Under the pieces are notes generated by a model. It searched no databases and had not been told where the DNA came from. It was given only the letters and a program-made list of their open reading frames with translations. A program made the translations under genes and the position numbers. Of a stretch of DNA of 64,000 bases, positions 9,167 through 17,507 are shown one piece after another. Origin of the DNA: Albimonas sp963816545 (lineage in GTDB: Bacteria; Pseudomonadota; Alphaproteobacteria; Rhodobacterales; Rhodobacteraceae); the NCBI GenBank assembly GCA_963816545.1, contig CAWFLE010000020.1, positions 1-64,000 of the forward strand. The letters are read 5' to 3'. How positions within the stretch are numbered: position 1 is the stretch's first letter; each line of letters opens with the position of its first letter.

Positions 9167-11374
9167 TCAGCCCGTGGCCAGCGCGATCCAGTCGTCCTCG
9201 GAGATCACCTCGACCCCCAGCTCCTCGGCCTTCTTCAGCTTCGAACCGGCCCCCGGTCCGGCGATCACGAGGTCCGTCTTCGCCGAGACGGAGCCCGAGA
9301 CCCTGGCCCCCATCGCCTCCGCCCGCGCCTTGGCCTCGGCGCGGGTCATCTTCTCCAGCGTTCCCGTGAACACCACGGTCTTGCCGGTGACCGAGGTTTC
9401 CCGCGCCGCCGGGGCCGCGGCCTCCTGCGGCTCCAGCCGGGGGAGAAGGCGGCCCAGCGCCTCGCGGTTATGCGCCTCCGCGAAGAACTCCGTCAGCGAG
9501 CGGGCCAGCGCCGGCCCGACCCCGTCGATGTTCAGGAGGTGCTCCCACGCCGCCCCCTCCTGCGGCTCGGCCTCCCGCATCGCCTGCTCGAACGCCGCCC
9601 AGGACCCGTAGGCGCGGGCGAGCATCTTCGCCGCCGTCTCGCCCGCGTGCCGGATGCCGAGGCCGAAGATCAGCCGGTCGAGCGGGATCTTCCGCCGCTC
9701 GTCGATCGCGGCGAAGAGGTTGGCGGCGGATTTCTCCCCCCACCCCTCGCGGAAGCGGAGCTGCTGCTCGCGCCCCGGCCCGAAGCGGTCCTTCAGGGTG
9801 AAGATGTCCGCGGGCTCCGCGATCCAGCCGCTCTCGTGGAACGAGGCGACCTGCCTGGCGCCCAGCCCCTCGATGTCGAAGGCGTTGCGGGAGACGAAGT
9901 GCTTGAGCCGTTCCACGCTCTGGGCCGGGCAGATCAGGCCGCCGGTGCAGCGGCGCACCGCCTCGCCGGGTTCGCGCACGGCGGCGGAGCCGCAGGCGGG
10001 GCAGGTCTCGGGCGGGGTCCAGGGTTTCGCTGCGAAAGGGCGGCGCGTCAGATCCACGTCCAGCACCTTGGGGATCACGTCGCCGGCCCGATACACCGTC
10101 ACCGTGTCGCCGATGCGCAGGTCCCGCCCCTCGCGAATCGGCTCGCCGTCCGAGCCGCGGCCGGCGATGTAGTCCTCGTTGTGGAGCGTGGCGTTGGAGA
10201 CCACCACGCCGCCCACCGTCACCGGGCGAAGGCGCGCGACCGGCGAGAGCGCGCCGGTGCGGCCGACCTGGATCTCGATGTCCTCGAGCACGGTCTGCGC
10301 GTGTTCCGCCGGGAACTTGTGCGCGATGGCCCAGCGGGGGGTGGCGGAGCGGAAGCCGAGCCGCTGCTGAAGGTCCAGCCGGTCCACTTTGTAGACCACG
10401 CCGTCGATGTCGTAGCCGAGGCTCGCGCGGTCCTTCTCGATCTCGCGGTAGTGGAGGAGCGCGTCCTCCAGCCGCGCGAGGCGCTTCGCCAGCGGGTTCA
10501 CGTGGAAGCCGAGAGCCTTGAGGCGCTGGAGGGCCTGCCACTGGGTTTCGGCCAGCGGGGCCGACAGCTCCCCCCAGGAATAGGCGAAGAAGCGCAGGGG
10601 GCGGGAGGCGGTGATGCTGGCATCGAGCTGGCGCAGCGAGCCCGCGGCGGCGTTGCGGGGGTTGGCGAAGGTGCGGGCGGCGGCCTTCTCCTGCCGCTCG
10701 TTGAGGGCGGCGAAGTCGGCATGGGTCATGTAGACCTCGCCGCGGACCTCAAGGATTTCGGGCGCGCCTTCGAGATGCTCGGGGATGTCCTTGATGGTGC
10801 GGGCGTTGGCGGTGACGTTCTCGCCGACCTCGCCGTCGCCGCGGGTGGCGGCCTCGGTCAGGACGCCGTGCTCGTATCGCAGCGAAAGGGAGAGGCCGTC
10901 GATCTTGGGCTCTGCCACCAGCGCCAGCTCGTCCTCAGGCCCGAGGCCGAGGAAGCGGCGCACGCGATCGGGGAATTCGGCCGCCTCCGCGTCGTCGAAG
11001 GCGTTGGCCAGCGACATCATCCGCACGCGGTGGCGGACCTTGCCGAAGCCCTCGGCGGGCGCGGCGCCCACGCGGTCGGAGGGGCTGTCGGCGCGCTTGA
11101 GGTCGGGGAACCGGGCCTCGATCCCGCGGTTGCGGCGTTTGAGCGCGTCGTAGTCCGCGTCGGAGACGAGGGGCGCGTCCTCGCCGTGATAGGCGGCGTC
11201 GAGCCGCGCCGCGAGGTCGGCGATTCGCGAGAGCTCCGCCCTGGCGGCGGCTTCGTCGAGGTCTTCCACGGGGACGGAGGCGAGATCCCCGTCCGTGTCC
11301 GGGCCTCCGCGTCCTGCGGAGCCCGTGTCGGCGTCACGGGTCGGATCGGCGTCCTGCACGTTCTCGGGCGACAT
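9167..11374 (-). CDS. ligA: NAD-dependent DNA ligase LigA
   Basis: Seals nicks during replication and repair using NAD. 735 residues, intact. Domain order: Ia (about 35-100), adenylation domain with the nucleotidyl lysine in EPKIDG (K157), OB fold, the zinc finger CPACG...CTGGLICPAQ, helix-hairpin-helix repeats (around LLNIDGVGPALARSLTEF), and a C-terminal BRCT domain ending GVEVISEDDWIAL. The ATG at 11374 is chosen because GGGAGGAG lies just before it; an ATG 15 bases upstream (11389) would place that site inside the coding region. The N-terminus has about 30 extra acidic residues compared with E. coli LigA. Confidence 0.97.
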   Translation of the reverse strand: MSPENVQDADPTRDADTGSAGRGGPDTDGDLASVPVEDLDEAAARAELSRIADLAARLDAAYHGEDAPLVSDADYDALKRRNRGIEARFPDLKRADSPSDRVGAAPAEGFGKVRHRVRMMSLANAFDDAEAAEFPDRVRRFLGLGPEDELALVAEPKIDGLSLSLRYEHGVLTEAATRGDGEVGENVTANARTIKDIPEHLEGAPEILEVRGEVYMTHADFAALNERQEKAAARTFANPRNAAAGSLRQLDASITASRPLRFFAYSWGELSAPLAETQWQALQRLKALGFHVNPLAKRLARLEDALLHYREIEKDRASLGYDIDGVVYKVDRLDLQQRLGFRSATPRWAIAHKFPAEHAQTVLEDIEIQVGRTGALSPVARLRPVTVGGVVVSNATLHNEDYIAGRGSDGEPIREGRDLRIGDTVTVYRAGDVIPKVLDVDLTRRPFAAKPWTPPETCPACGSAAVREPGEAVRRCTGGLICPAQSVERLKHFVSRNAFDIEGLGARQVASFHESGWIAEPADIFTLKDRFGPGREQQLRFREGWGEKSAANLFAAIDERRKIPLDRLIFGLGIRHAGETAAKMLARAYGSWAAFEQAMREAEPQEGAAWEHLLNIDGVGPALARSLTEFFAEAHNREALGRLLPRLEPQEAAAPAARETSVTGKTVVFTGTLEKMTRAEAKARAEAMGARVSGSVSAKTDLVIAGPGAGSKLKKAEELGVEVISEDDWIALATG

Positions 11375-11444
11375 GGCTCCTCCCGTCATCGGAGGCGTTC
11401 AATGTCGCGCCGGCCATCCGCCCGTCAAGCCGCGGGCGCAGGGG

Positions 11445-12155
11445 TCAGGCCCCTGCAGCCGCCAGAGGCTCCGCCATCGGGGTCGGATCGCGCAGCACGT
11501 AGCCGCGGCCCCAGACGGTCTCGATGTAGTTGTCGCCGCCGGTGGCGTTCGACAGCTTCTTGCGAAGCTTGCAGATGAACACGTCGATGATCTTCAGCTC
11601 GGGCTCGTCCATGCCGCCGTAGAGATGGTTGAGGAACATCTCCTTGGTCAGCGTGGTGCCCTTGCGCAGGCTCAGAAGCTCCAGGATCTGGTACTCCTTG
11701 CCGGTGAGGTGGACGGGATGACCCTCGACCTCCACGGTTTTGGCGTCCAGGTTCACCTTGATCTTGCCGGTTTCGATCACCGACTGCGCATGACCCTTGG
11801 AGCGGCGGACGATGGCGTGAATGCGCGCCACCAGTTCGTCGCGGTTGAAGGGCTTGGTCATGTAGTCGTCGGCCCCCACGCCGAAACCCTTGATCTTGTT
11901 CTCGGTCTCGTCGAGGCCCGAGAGGATCAGGATCGGCGTGTTGATCTTGGAGACGCGCAGCTTCTTGAGCACGTCGTAGCCGGTCATGTCCGGCAGGTTC
12001 AGGTCCAGCAGGATCAGGTCGTAGTCGTAGAGCTTGGCGAGGTCGATGCCTTCCTCGCCAAGGTCCGTGGCGTAGACGTTGAGGTTCGCGTTGCGGAGCA
12101 TCAGCTCGATGCTCTGCGCGGTGGCGGGGTCGTCTTCGATCAGCAGGATACGCAT
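11445..12155 (-). CDS. ctrA: Cell-cycle/flagellar response regulator CtrA
   Basis: OmpR-type DNA-binding response regulator of 236 residues. The receiver domain (1-120) has acidic pocket residues E7-D9, phospho-acceptor D51 (LILLDLNLPD) and KPF (K about 105). The winged-helix domain carries TGKEYQILELLSLRKGTTLT and the recognition region VFICKLRKKLSNATGG, which is nearly invariant in CtrA. In Caulobacter CtrA controls replication and division; in Rhodobacterales it is mostly non-essential and drives motility and gene-transfer-agent expression. It is phosphorylated through the CckA-ChpT relay, which is not in this window. TTAA half-sites upstream suggest autoregulation, and sciP lies next upstream on the same strand. 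Confidence 0.98.
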   Translation of the reverse strand: MRILLIEDDPATAQSIELMLRNANLNVYATDLGEEGIDLAKLYDYDLILLDLNLPDMTGYDVLKKLRVSKINTPILILSGLDETENKIKGFGVGADDYMTKPFNRDELVARIHAIVRRSKGHAQSVIETGKIKVNLDAKTVEVEGHPVHLTGKEYQILELLSLRKGTTLTKEMFLNHLYGGMDEPELKIIDVFICKLRKKLSNATGGDNYIETVWGRGYVLRDPTPMAEPLAAAGA

Positions 12156-12213
12156 GTGTGACGCTCCTCCGGGTGCAGGTACGGGTTGCGTGCGTCCCTT
12201 GTCGGATCGAAAG

Positions 12214-12248
12214 GTTAACGCCCTCTTACCACCTTAACGGGAGTTAAG
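12214..12248 (-). promoter_or_regulatory. Putative CtrA binding sites upstream of ctrA
   Basis: Three TTAA half-sites and a near-match lie within 34 bases: TTAA at 12215, TTAC at 12226, TTAA at 12234 and TTAA at 12244. The first pair is spaced TTAA-N7-TTAC, close to the CtrA consensus TTAA-N7-TTAA; the last pair has a 6-base gap. The sites lie 59-92 bases before the ctrA start codon, where autoregulatory boxes are expected. Confidence 0.5.
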
Positions 12249-12256
12249 ACCAATCT

Positions 12257-12541
12257 TCAACTCCTGGGCGTGCGGTATCTCTGCAAAGCCGTCGTCCGCA
12301 GGGCGTTTATGCCGTGGCGGGAGACGGCGCTGAGCCAGCTCTCCAACTCCTCCGGCGACAGGTCCCAGGTCCTGCACGCCTCCTCCGCGGTCAGGAGGCC
12401 CCCCTTCACGGCCGCCACCACCGCCGCCTTGCGACGCGCCACCCAACGGCGGGTCGAGGGGCTCGGCAGGTCCGCCTTCGTCAGACGCGCGCCGTCGGGC
12501 CCGATCACGGAGATCGGGGGTTCGGTCATATCCATACGCAT
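12257..12541 (-). CDS. sciP: CtrA inhibitor SciP (DUF1153)
   Basis: Small helix-turn-helix protein of 94 residues that in Caulobacter binds CtrA and prevents it from recruiting RNA polymerase. The diagnostic DUF1153 pattern is complete: VIGPDGARLTKADLPSPSTR, then RWVARRKAAVVAAVKGGLLT, EEACRTWDLSPEELESWLSA and GINALRTTALQRYR. The ATG at 12541 (MRMDMTEPP) is chosen because GGAG lies 8 bases upstream; an ATG 27 bases further up has no ribosome site. The stop is about 100 bases before the ctrA start, with CtrA-like TTAA sites between them, so inhibitor and target are adjacent and may be co-regulated. Confidence 0.92.
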   Translation of the reverse strand: MRMDMTEPPISVIGPDGARLTKADLPSPSTRRWVARRKAAVVAAVKGGLLTAEEACRTWDLSPEELESWLSAVSRHGINALRTTALQRYRTPRS

Positions 12542-12684
12542 GTTATCGCTCCAGCACAGTTCACTCACCCGCCGCCGAAGCTAGAATCGCCCTGTTTCCA
12601 GAGGGTGAACCGCGCGAATCGGATTGCCTCGCCTTGTCCGTATCGGCGCGCAGCGGTATTGCGCCGCGGGAAAGGAGTCCTCGG

Positions 12685-13827
12685 ATGACTGCGCAGACGC
12701 CCTTTACGAACTCGCTCGGCCTCGCGCGCCCGCCTGCGGAAACGCGCGTGGTGGCGGCGATGTCGGGGGGCGTGGACAGCTCGGTCGTCGCCGCGATGCT
12801 GGCGCGCGAGGGCTATGACGTCATCGGCGTGACGCTGCAGCTTTACGACCACGGGGCGGCGCTGGCGAAGAAGGGGGCCTGCTGCGCGGGGCGCGACATT
12901 CACGACGCGCGGCGGGTGGCCGAGGCCGCGGGGTTCCCGCACTACGTGCTGGACTACGAATTGCGGTTCCGCGAGGCGGTAATGGATGACTTCGCCGACA
13001 GCTACCTTGCGGGCGCCACGCCGATTCCCTGCGTGCGATGCAATCAGCGAGTGAAGTTCCGGGACCTGATGGAGACGGCGCGGGAGCTGGACGCCGAGGC
13101 GATGGCGACGGGCCACTACGTGCGGCGGCTGGACGGACCCGCGGGGCCGGAGCTGCACCGGGCGGCGGATGCGGCGCGGGACCAGTCCTACTTCCTGTTC
13201 GCCACCACGAAGGCGCAGCTGGAGATGCTGCGCTTCCCGCTCGGCGGGCTCGCGTCCAAGGCAGAGACGCGGGCGATGGCGGCGGAGCTGGGGCTGTCGG
13301 TGGCGGACAAGCCGGACAGCCAGGACATCTGCTTCGTGCCCGACGGCGACTACGCGAAGGTGATCGAGAAGCTGCGGCCCGGCGCCTCCAGGCCCGGAGA
13401 GATCGTGCACCTGGACGGGCGCGTGCTGGGCGAGCACGAGGGTGTGATCCGCTACACGATCGGCCAGCGCAGGGGCCTCGGCGTCGCGGCCGGAGAGCCG
13501 CTTTACGTGATTCGGCTGGAGCCGGAGACGCGGCGCGTGATCGTCGGCCCGCGCGAGGCGCTGGGCGTGCGGCGCATCCGGGTCGAGGAGGTCAACTGGC
13601 TGGGCGACGACGCGTTCGAGGCGGCGCCGGAGGGGGGCTGGGATCTCGAGGTCCGCGTTCGCTCCACCCGGCCGTCGGCGCCGGCGCGGGTGCGGCCGCT
13701 TTCAGGCGGCGCGGCGGAGGTGGAGCTGGCGGCGGCAGAACAGGGCGTCTCGCCGGGCCAGGCCTGCGTGTTCTATGCGCCGGAGGGGACGCGGGTGCTC
13801 GGCGGCGGGTGGATCGCGCGTCAGTGA
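12685..13827 (+). CDS. mnmA: tRNA-specific 2-thiouridylase MnmA
   Basis: Installs the 2-thio group on U34 of Lys, Glu and Gln tRNAs, using ATP and sulfur relayed from cysteine desulfurase. 380 residues, intact. The PP-loop SGGVDSS is at residues 27-33; the two catalytic cysteines are C119 (IPCVRCNQRVKF) and C216 (DSQDICFVPDG). The tRNA-recognition part is marked by ATGHY and the C-terminal beta-barrel by YTIGQRRGLGVA. The ATG at 12685 follows AAAGGAG at the right distance. It is divergent from sciP and converges with the NDUFS4-like gene, overlapping it by 7 bases. Confidence 0.97.
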   Translation: MTAQTPFTNSLGLARPPAETRVVAAMSGGVDSSVVAAMLAREGYDVIGVTLQLYDHGAALAKKGACCAGRDIHDARRVAEAAGFPHYVLDYELRFREAVMDDFADSYLAGATPIPCVRCNQRVKFRDLMETARELDAEAMATGHYVRRLDGPAGPELHRAADAARDQSYFLFATTKAQLEMLRFPLGGLASKAETRAMAAELGLSVADKPDSQDICFVPDGDYAKVIEKLRPGASRPGEIVHLDGRVLGEHEGVIRYTIGQRRGLGVAAGEPLYVIRLEPETRRVIVGPREALGVRRIRVEEVNWLGDDAFEAAPEGGWDLEVRVRSTRPSAPARVRPLSGGAAEVELAAAEQGVSPGQACVFYAPEGTRVLGGGWIARQ

Positions 13828-14132
13828 GTCCAGGCGCCCCGGCGGTCATGGGCGAAATTGGAGCCGTAGCCGCGCGGACGGATGTTGGCCTTCCGCTCCT
13901 TCGGATCGAAGACCTGGGCGGGAATGCCGTGGCGCTGGCAGTATTCGACCGCGGCCTCCTTGGAGGGGAACTCCATCCGTACCTGGCTCTGCATGTCGCC
14001 GGAGCCGGTCCAGCCCATGAGCGGGTCGATCTTCTTCTGCTGCTCGGGCACGTATTCCAGGATCCAGCGGGACGTCCGGGCGACGCCGGACTGCATGGCC
14101 GTCTTCGCGGGCTTGTAGATTCGGGCGAGCAT
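13821..14132 (-). CDS. NDUFS4-like complex I accessory subunit (ETC_C1_NDUFA4 domain)
   Basis: A 103-residue protein similar to the 18-kDa accessory subunit (NDUFS4) of respiratory complex I, found in alphaproteobacteria and mitochondria. Recognisable blocks are ARIYKPAKTAMQSGVARTSR, WILEYVPEQQKKIDPLMGWT and SKEAAVEYCQRHGIPAQVFD, ending in an Arg/Gly-rich tail. The family normally binds at the peripheral arm and stabilises the NADH-oxidising module. The start at 14132 is preceded by GAGGAGG; an upstream ATG lacks such a site. It is monocistronic and convergent with mnmA, with a 7-base overlap of the two stop regions. Confidence 0.9.
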   Translation of the reverse strand: MLARIYKPAKTAMQSGVARTSRWILEYVPEQQKKIDPLMGWTGSGDMQSQVRMEFPSKEAAVEYCQRHGIPAQVFDPKERKANIRPRGYGSNFAHDRRGAWTH

Positions 14133-14634
14133 GGCGACCTCCTCAAACTCCGGGGCCGATATGCACCGGGCGGGGGCCGGCTGACAAGCGGGCCGCGCGG
14201 CAGGTGGAGAAAAGCGGGACCGGAAAGAGAACATAAAGGGAATCGGGTCAGAACTGGTTGCGGGTGAGGAGGCCGGGGGGCCTCCGGAGAGCGAGGGAGC
14301 CGGCGGGATCGCCGGCGACGATGCGGGACCGGCCGAATGCCTCAGGGGTGGGGCGGCGCAGGCTCCCGCGACCCCGGCGCGAATGCGCCGACGGATTGGG
14401 CGACCGCCCGGCTGAATGGCCGGAGAAGCGCGGCGCCGACGGTCGAAGACCGAAACAGCAGACCGCGAGGAGGTCGGAGCGCCGCAGCGCGCGTCCGTCG
14501 AGCCATGGGAACCCGGGGCCGCGCCTACCCGGGATCCCGTCGGCGGAGCGGCGGCTCCGGCCTCCCGCGGAGATTGCGATCGACGTTCAAATCAGGACTT
14601 GGGGCGCGTCGGCGCGGCTCCGCGCGATGAGAGG
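14133..14634. other. 502-base gap without a recognisable gene
   Basis: Open frames here translate into Arg/Pro/Gly-rich sequence with no family resemblance and no ribosome site, so no gene is called. The one clear structure is a small hairpin at 14268-14285 (GGAGGCC, GGGG loop, GGCCTCC). The segment around 14220-14245 is A-rich and could hold the promoter of the NDUFS4-like gene. Confidence 0.6.
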
Positions 14635-15717
14635 TCAGAGCAGACGCTCGCCGGTGTCCGGGCGGAACCAGGACGCCCTGGAGAGGTCGAAGGCCATGTC
14701 GAGGGGCTGGCCCGGGTGGGCCGAGGTCTCGGCCGGCATGCGCGCCGTGACCTCCCGGCCCCCGAGACGGGAGACGACGTAGGTGTCGGCGCCGGCGGGC
14801 TCCACCACCTCCACCAGGCAGCGGACCGGGGCGAGGCCGGGGCCGCGGCGGGCATCCGGTTCGGTGATGTCCTCGGGCCGGATGCCGAGGACGATCTCCC
14901 GCGGGAGATCGCCGGCGGGAGCGTCCAGCGTCAGGGGCTCTTGGCCCTCGCGCGCGATGCGGATGCGGCCCTGCTCCACCGTCGCCGGGATCAGGTTCAT
15001 GGCCGGCGAGCCCATGAAGTCCGCCACGAACATGTTGGCGGGGCGATTGTAGATCTGGGCCGGCGCGCCGATCTGCTGGATCACGCCGCCCTTCATCACC
15101 ACGATGCGGGTGGCGAGGGTCATCGCCTCGATCTGGTCATGGGTCACGTAGACCATCGAAGCGCCGAGGTCCTGGTGCAGGCGCTTGATCTCGGTCCGCA
15201 TCTCCACCCGCAGCTTGGCGTCGAGGTTCGACAGCGGCTCGTCGAACAGGAACAGCGACGGGTCGCGCACCAGCGCCCGGCCCATCGCGACCCGCTGGCG
15301 CTGGCCGCCCGAGAGCTGGGCGGGCTTGCGGTCCAGCAGCCGCTCGATCTGGAGCTGGGTCGCCACCTCCATGAGCTTGCGCTTCTGGGTGGCGGCGTCC
15401 ACGCCCCGGACCTTCATGCCGAAGGTGATGTTCTTCGCCACCGTCATCGTCGGGTAGAGGGCGTAGGACTGGAACACCATGGCGATGTCGCGGTCCTTGG
15501 GCGGCGCCTTGGTCATGTCCCGCCCGCCGATATGCACGGCGCCGGAGGTGATCGGCTCCAGCCCCGCGATGCAGTTCAGGAGCGTGGACTTCCCGCAGCC
15601 GGAGGGGCCGACGAGGACGAGGAAGTCCCCCTCCTCGATCTCCACGTTCACGTCATGCAGGACGACCGTCTCGCCGAAAGCCTTGCGCAGGTTCTGGACG
15701 GAGAGCACCGGAGCCAT
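14635..15717 (-). CDS. gtsD: ABC transporter ATPase, MalK/UgpC type (glucose/mannose system)
   Basis: ATP-hydrolysing subunit of a CUT1-family sugar importer, 360 residues, intact. Walker A GPSGCGKST (about 37-45), Q-loop VFQSYALYPTMTV, signature LSGGQRQR, Walker B LFLFDEPLSNLD and switch His in VYVTHDQIEA are all present. The C-terminal regulatory OB domain (about 240-360) has VLGIRPEDI. The ATG at 15717 follows the gtsC stop by five bases. Such MalK-type ATPases can be shared among several sugar importers, but this one is the last gene of the gtsA-B-C-D order. Confidence 0.93.
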   Translation of the reverse strand: MAPVLSVQNLRKAFGETVVLHDVNVEIEEGDFLVLVGPSGCGKSTLLNCIAGLEPITSGAVHIGGRDMTKAPPKDRDIAMVFQSYALYPTMTVAKNITFGMKVRGVDAATQKRKLMEVATQLQIERLLDRKPAQLSGGQRQRVAMGRALVRDPSLFLFDEPLSNLDAKLRVEMRTEIKRLHQDLGASMVYVTHDQIEAMTLATRIVVMKGGVIQQIGAPAQIYNRPANMFVADFMGSPAMNLIPATVEQGRIRIAREGQEPLTLDAPAGDLPREIVLGIRPEDITEPDARRGPGLAPVRCLVEVVEPAGADTYVVSRLGGREVTARMPAETSAHPGQPLDMAFDLSRASWFRPDTGERLL

Positions 15718-15722
15718 GGGCC

Positions 15723-16591
15723 TCACCCTTTCACGGAGCCCGCGGTCAGCCCGCGGATGAAATACTTGCCGGCGACGATGTAGACGAGGAGCGTGGGCGC
15801 CGCGGCGATGATCGCGGCGGCCATGTCCACGTTGTATTCCTTCACGCCGGTGGTGGAGTTGACGATGTTGTTCAGCGCCACCGTCACCGGCTGGGACCCC
15901 GCCGAGGAGAAGGAGACGCCGAACAGGAAGTCGTTCCAGATCTGGGTGAACTGCCAGATGATGGAGACGACGATGATCGGGGTGGAGAGCGGCAGGAAGA
16001 TCGAGCCGAAGATGCGGAAGAAGCCCGCGCCGTCGACCTTGGCGGCCTTGATGAGCTCGGACGGGATGGTGACGTAGTAGTTGCGGAAGAACAGCGTGGT
16101 GAAGCCGAGCCCGTAGATCACGTGCACCAGCATCAGGCCGGGGATCGTCCCCGCGAGCCCCATCAGCCCCAGCATCCGCGCCATCGGCAGCAGCACCACC
16201 TGGAAGGGGATGAAGCAGCCGAAGAGCAGCAGCGCGAACACGGTGTCGGCCCCGCGGAAGCGCCACTGGGCGACCACGTAGCCGTTGAGCGCCCCGATCA
16301 GCGGTGGAGATCGGCGACCGCGGGGACCGCGAGCACGACCGAGTTCCAGAAGTACGGCCGCAGCCCCTCGCAGGTGATGCCGGTGCAGGCGCCCGACCAT
16401 GCCTTGGCCCAGGGGGCGAGGGTGGCGTCGCGCGGCAGGGCGAGGAGGGAGCCGGTGCGGATCTCTTCCAGCGGCTTGATGGAGGTGGTGACCATCACGA
16501 ACAGCGGCGCGAGATACCACAGCGCGAAGACGCCGAGGACCAGGAACAGCAGCCAGCGCAGGGCGGTCCGGCGAAGCGCGGGGGAGGTCAT
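15723..16591 (-). CDS. gtsC: ABC sugar transporter permease, MalG type (frameshifted)
   Basis: Inner-membrane subunit of the sugar importer. It starts MTSPALRRTALRWLLFLVLG at 16591, overlapping the gtsB stop by ATGA. The block CTGITCEGLRPYFWNSV is characteristic of the GtsC glucose/mannose group. The frame breaks near 16310, where two extra bases explain the shift into PLIGALNGYVVAQWRFRG; the rest is clean, including the EAA loop ELIKAAKVDGAGFFRIFGSI and the C-terminal FIRGLTAGSVKG. Repaired length is about 288 residues with six membrane helices, normal for the family. Sequence error is likely, since both halves are fully conserved. Confidence 0.88.
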
Positions 16592-17458
16592 CGCCGCACC
16601 CGCAGCTCGGAGTAGAGATACGGGACCACCACCGCGAACACGATCGTCATCATCACCATGGCGGAGGCGGCGGCCTGCCCGATATCTCCCCGGCTGAAGG
16701 CCATCGCGTACATGTAGGTGGCCGGAAGGTCGGTCGCGTAGCCGGGGCCGCCTCCGGTCAGGGCGATCACGCAGGTCGAAGCTTTTCACCGCCAGATGGG
16801 CGAGCACGATGAAGGCCGACAGGAAGATCGGCGCCATCGAGGGGATGATGATCGCGGAATAGATCCGGTGCGTGGGGATGCCGTCCACCTGCGCGGCCTT
16901 GATGATCTCGGAGTCCACCGACCGGAGCCCCGCGAGGAACAGGGCCATCACGAAGCCGGAAGCCTGCCAGACGGCGGCGATGACGATGGTGTAGATCGCG
17001 CGGTCGGGGTTCACGAGCCAGTCGAATGAGAAGTCCTCGAACCCCCAGCCGCGGACCATCGCCTCCAGACCGAGGCCGGGGTTCAGGATCCACTTCCAGG
17101 CGGTGCCGGTGACGATCATCGAGAGCGCCATGGGGTAGAGGTAGATGGTGCGGATCACGCCCTCGGTGCGGATGCGCTGGTCGAGCAGGATCGCCAGCAG
17201 CAGGCCCAGCGCCATCGAGATCGTGATGAAGAGCGCGCCGAAGACGATCAGGTTCCAGACGGCCGTGTCCCAGCGCGGCGAGGCGAAGAGGCGCTCGTAC
17301 TGCAGGAACCCCTCCAGCTCATATTTCGGGAGCAGGCGAGAGCGGGTGAGCGAGACCCAGCCCGTCCAGGCGATGAAGCCGTAGACGAAGATCAGCATCG
17401 CGGCGAAGGAGGGCGCGAGCACGAGCTTCGGCGCCTGCCGCTCCAGCCAGTCGAGCAT
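16588..17458 (-). CDS. gtsB: ABC sugar transporter permease, MalF type (frameshifted)
   Basis: First permease of the sugar importer. It starts MLDWLERQAPKLVLAPSFAA at 17458 and reads clean to AVKSFDL, where one additional C near 16772 shifts the frame. It resumes as VIALTGGGPGYATDLPATYM and ends at 16588. The EAA loop is EIIKAAQVDGIPTHRIYSAI. Repaired length is about 289 residues with six predicted helices. It sits between gtsA and gtsC; a GC-rich hairpin separates it from gtsA. The single inserted base suggests a sequencing error. Confidence 0.88.
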
Positions 17459-17477
17459 CGGGAGACCTTTCGGAAGG

Positions 17478-17501
17478 GGGCGGCGGGGCCGCCCGCCGCC
17501 C
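17478..17501 (-). terminator. GC-rich intercistronic hairpin between gtsA and gtsB
   Basis: A perfect 10-bp stem (GGGCGGCGGG/CCCGCCGCCC) with a 4-base loop lies 7 bases after the gtsA stop and 20 bases before the gtsB start. There is no T-tract in the coding direction. As in the dct, liv and phn operons of this window it separates the binding-protein gene from the permease genes. Confidence 0.6.
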
Positions 17502-17507
17502 TGCCCG

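Noticed and set aside
7901..11578. Long plus-strand open frame opposite CYTH-CHAD and ligA
   Set aside because: Antisense shadow of two well-recognised genes; low-complexity translation and no ribosome site.
14268..14285. Small hairpin as a terminator
   Set aside because: Seven base pairs, no T-tract and no gene ending nearby in the right orientation; likely chance in GC-rich DNA.
14258..14782. Possible gene in the gap before gtsD
   Set aside because: Translation is Arg/Pro/Gly-rich, lacks a ribosome site and runs into the end of gtsD on the other strand.
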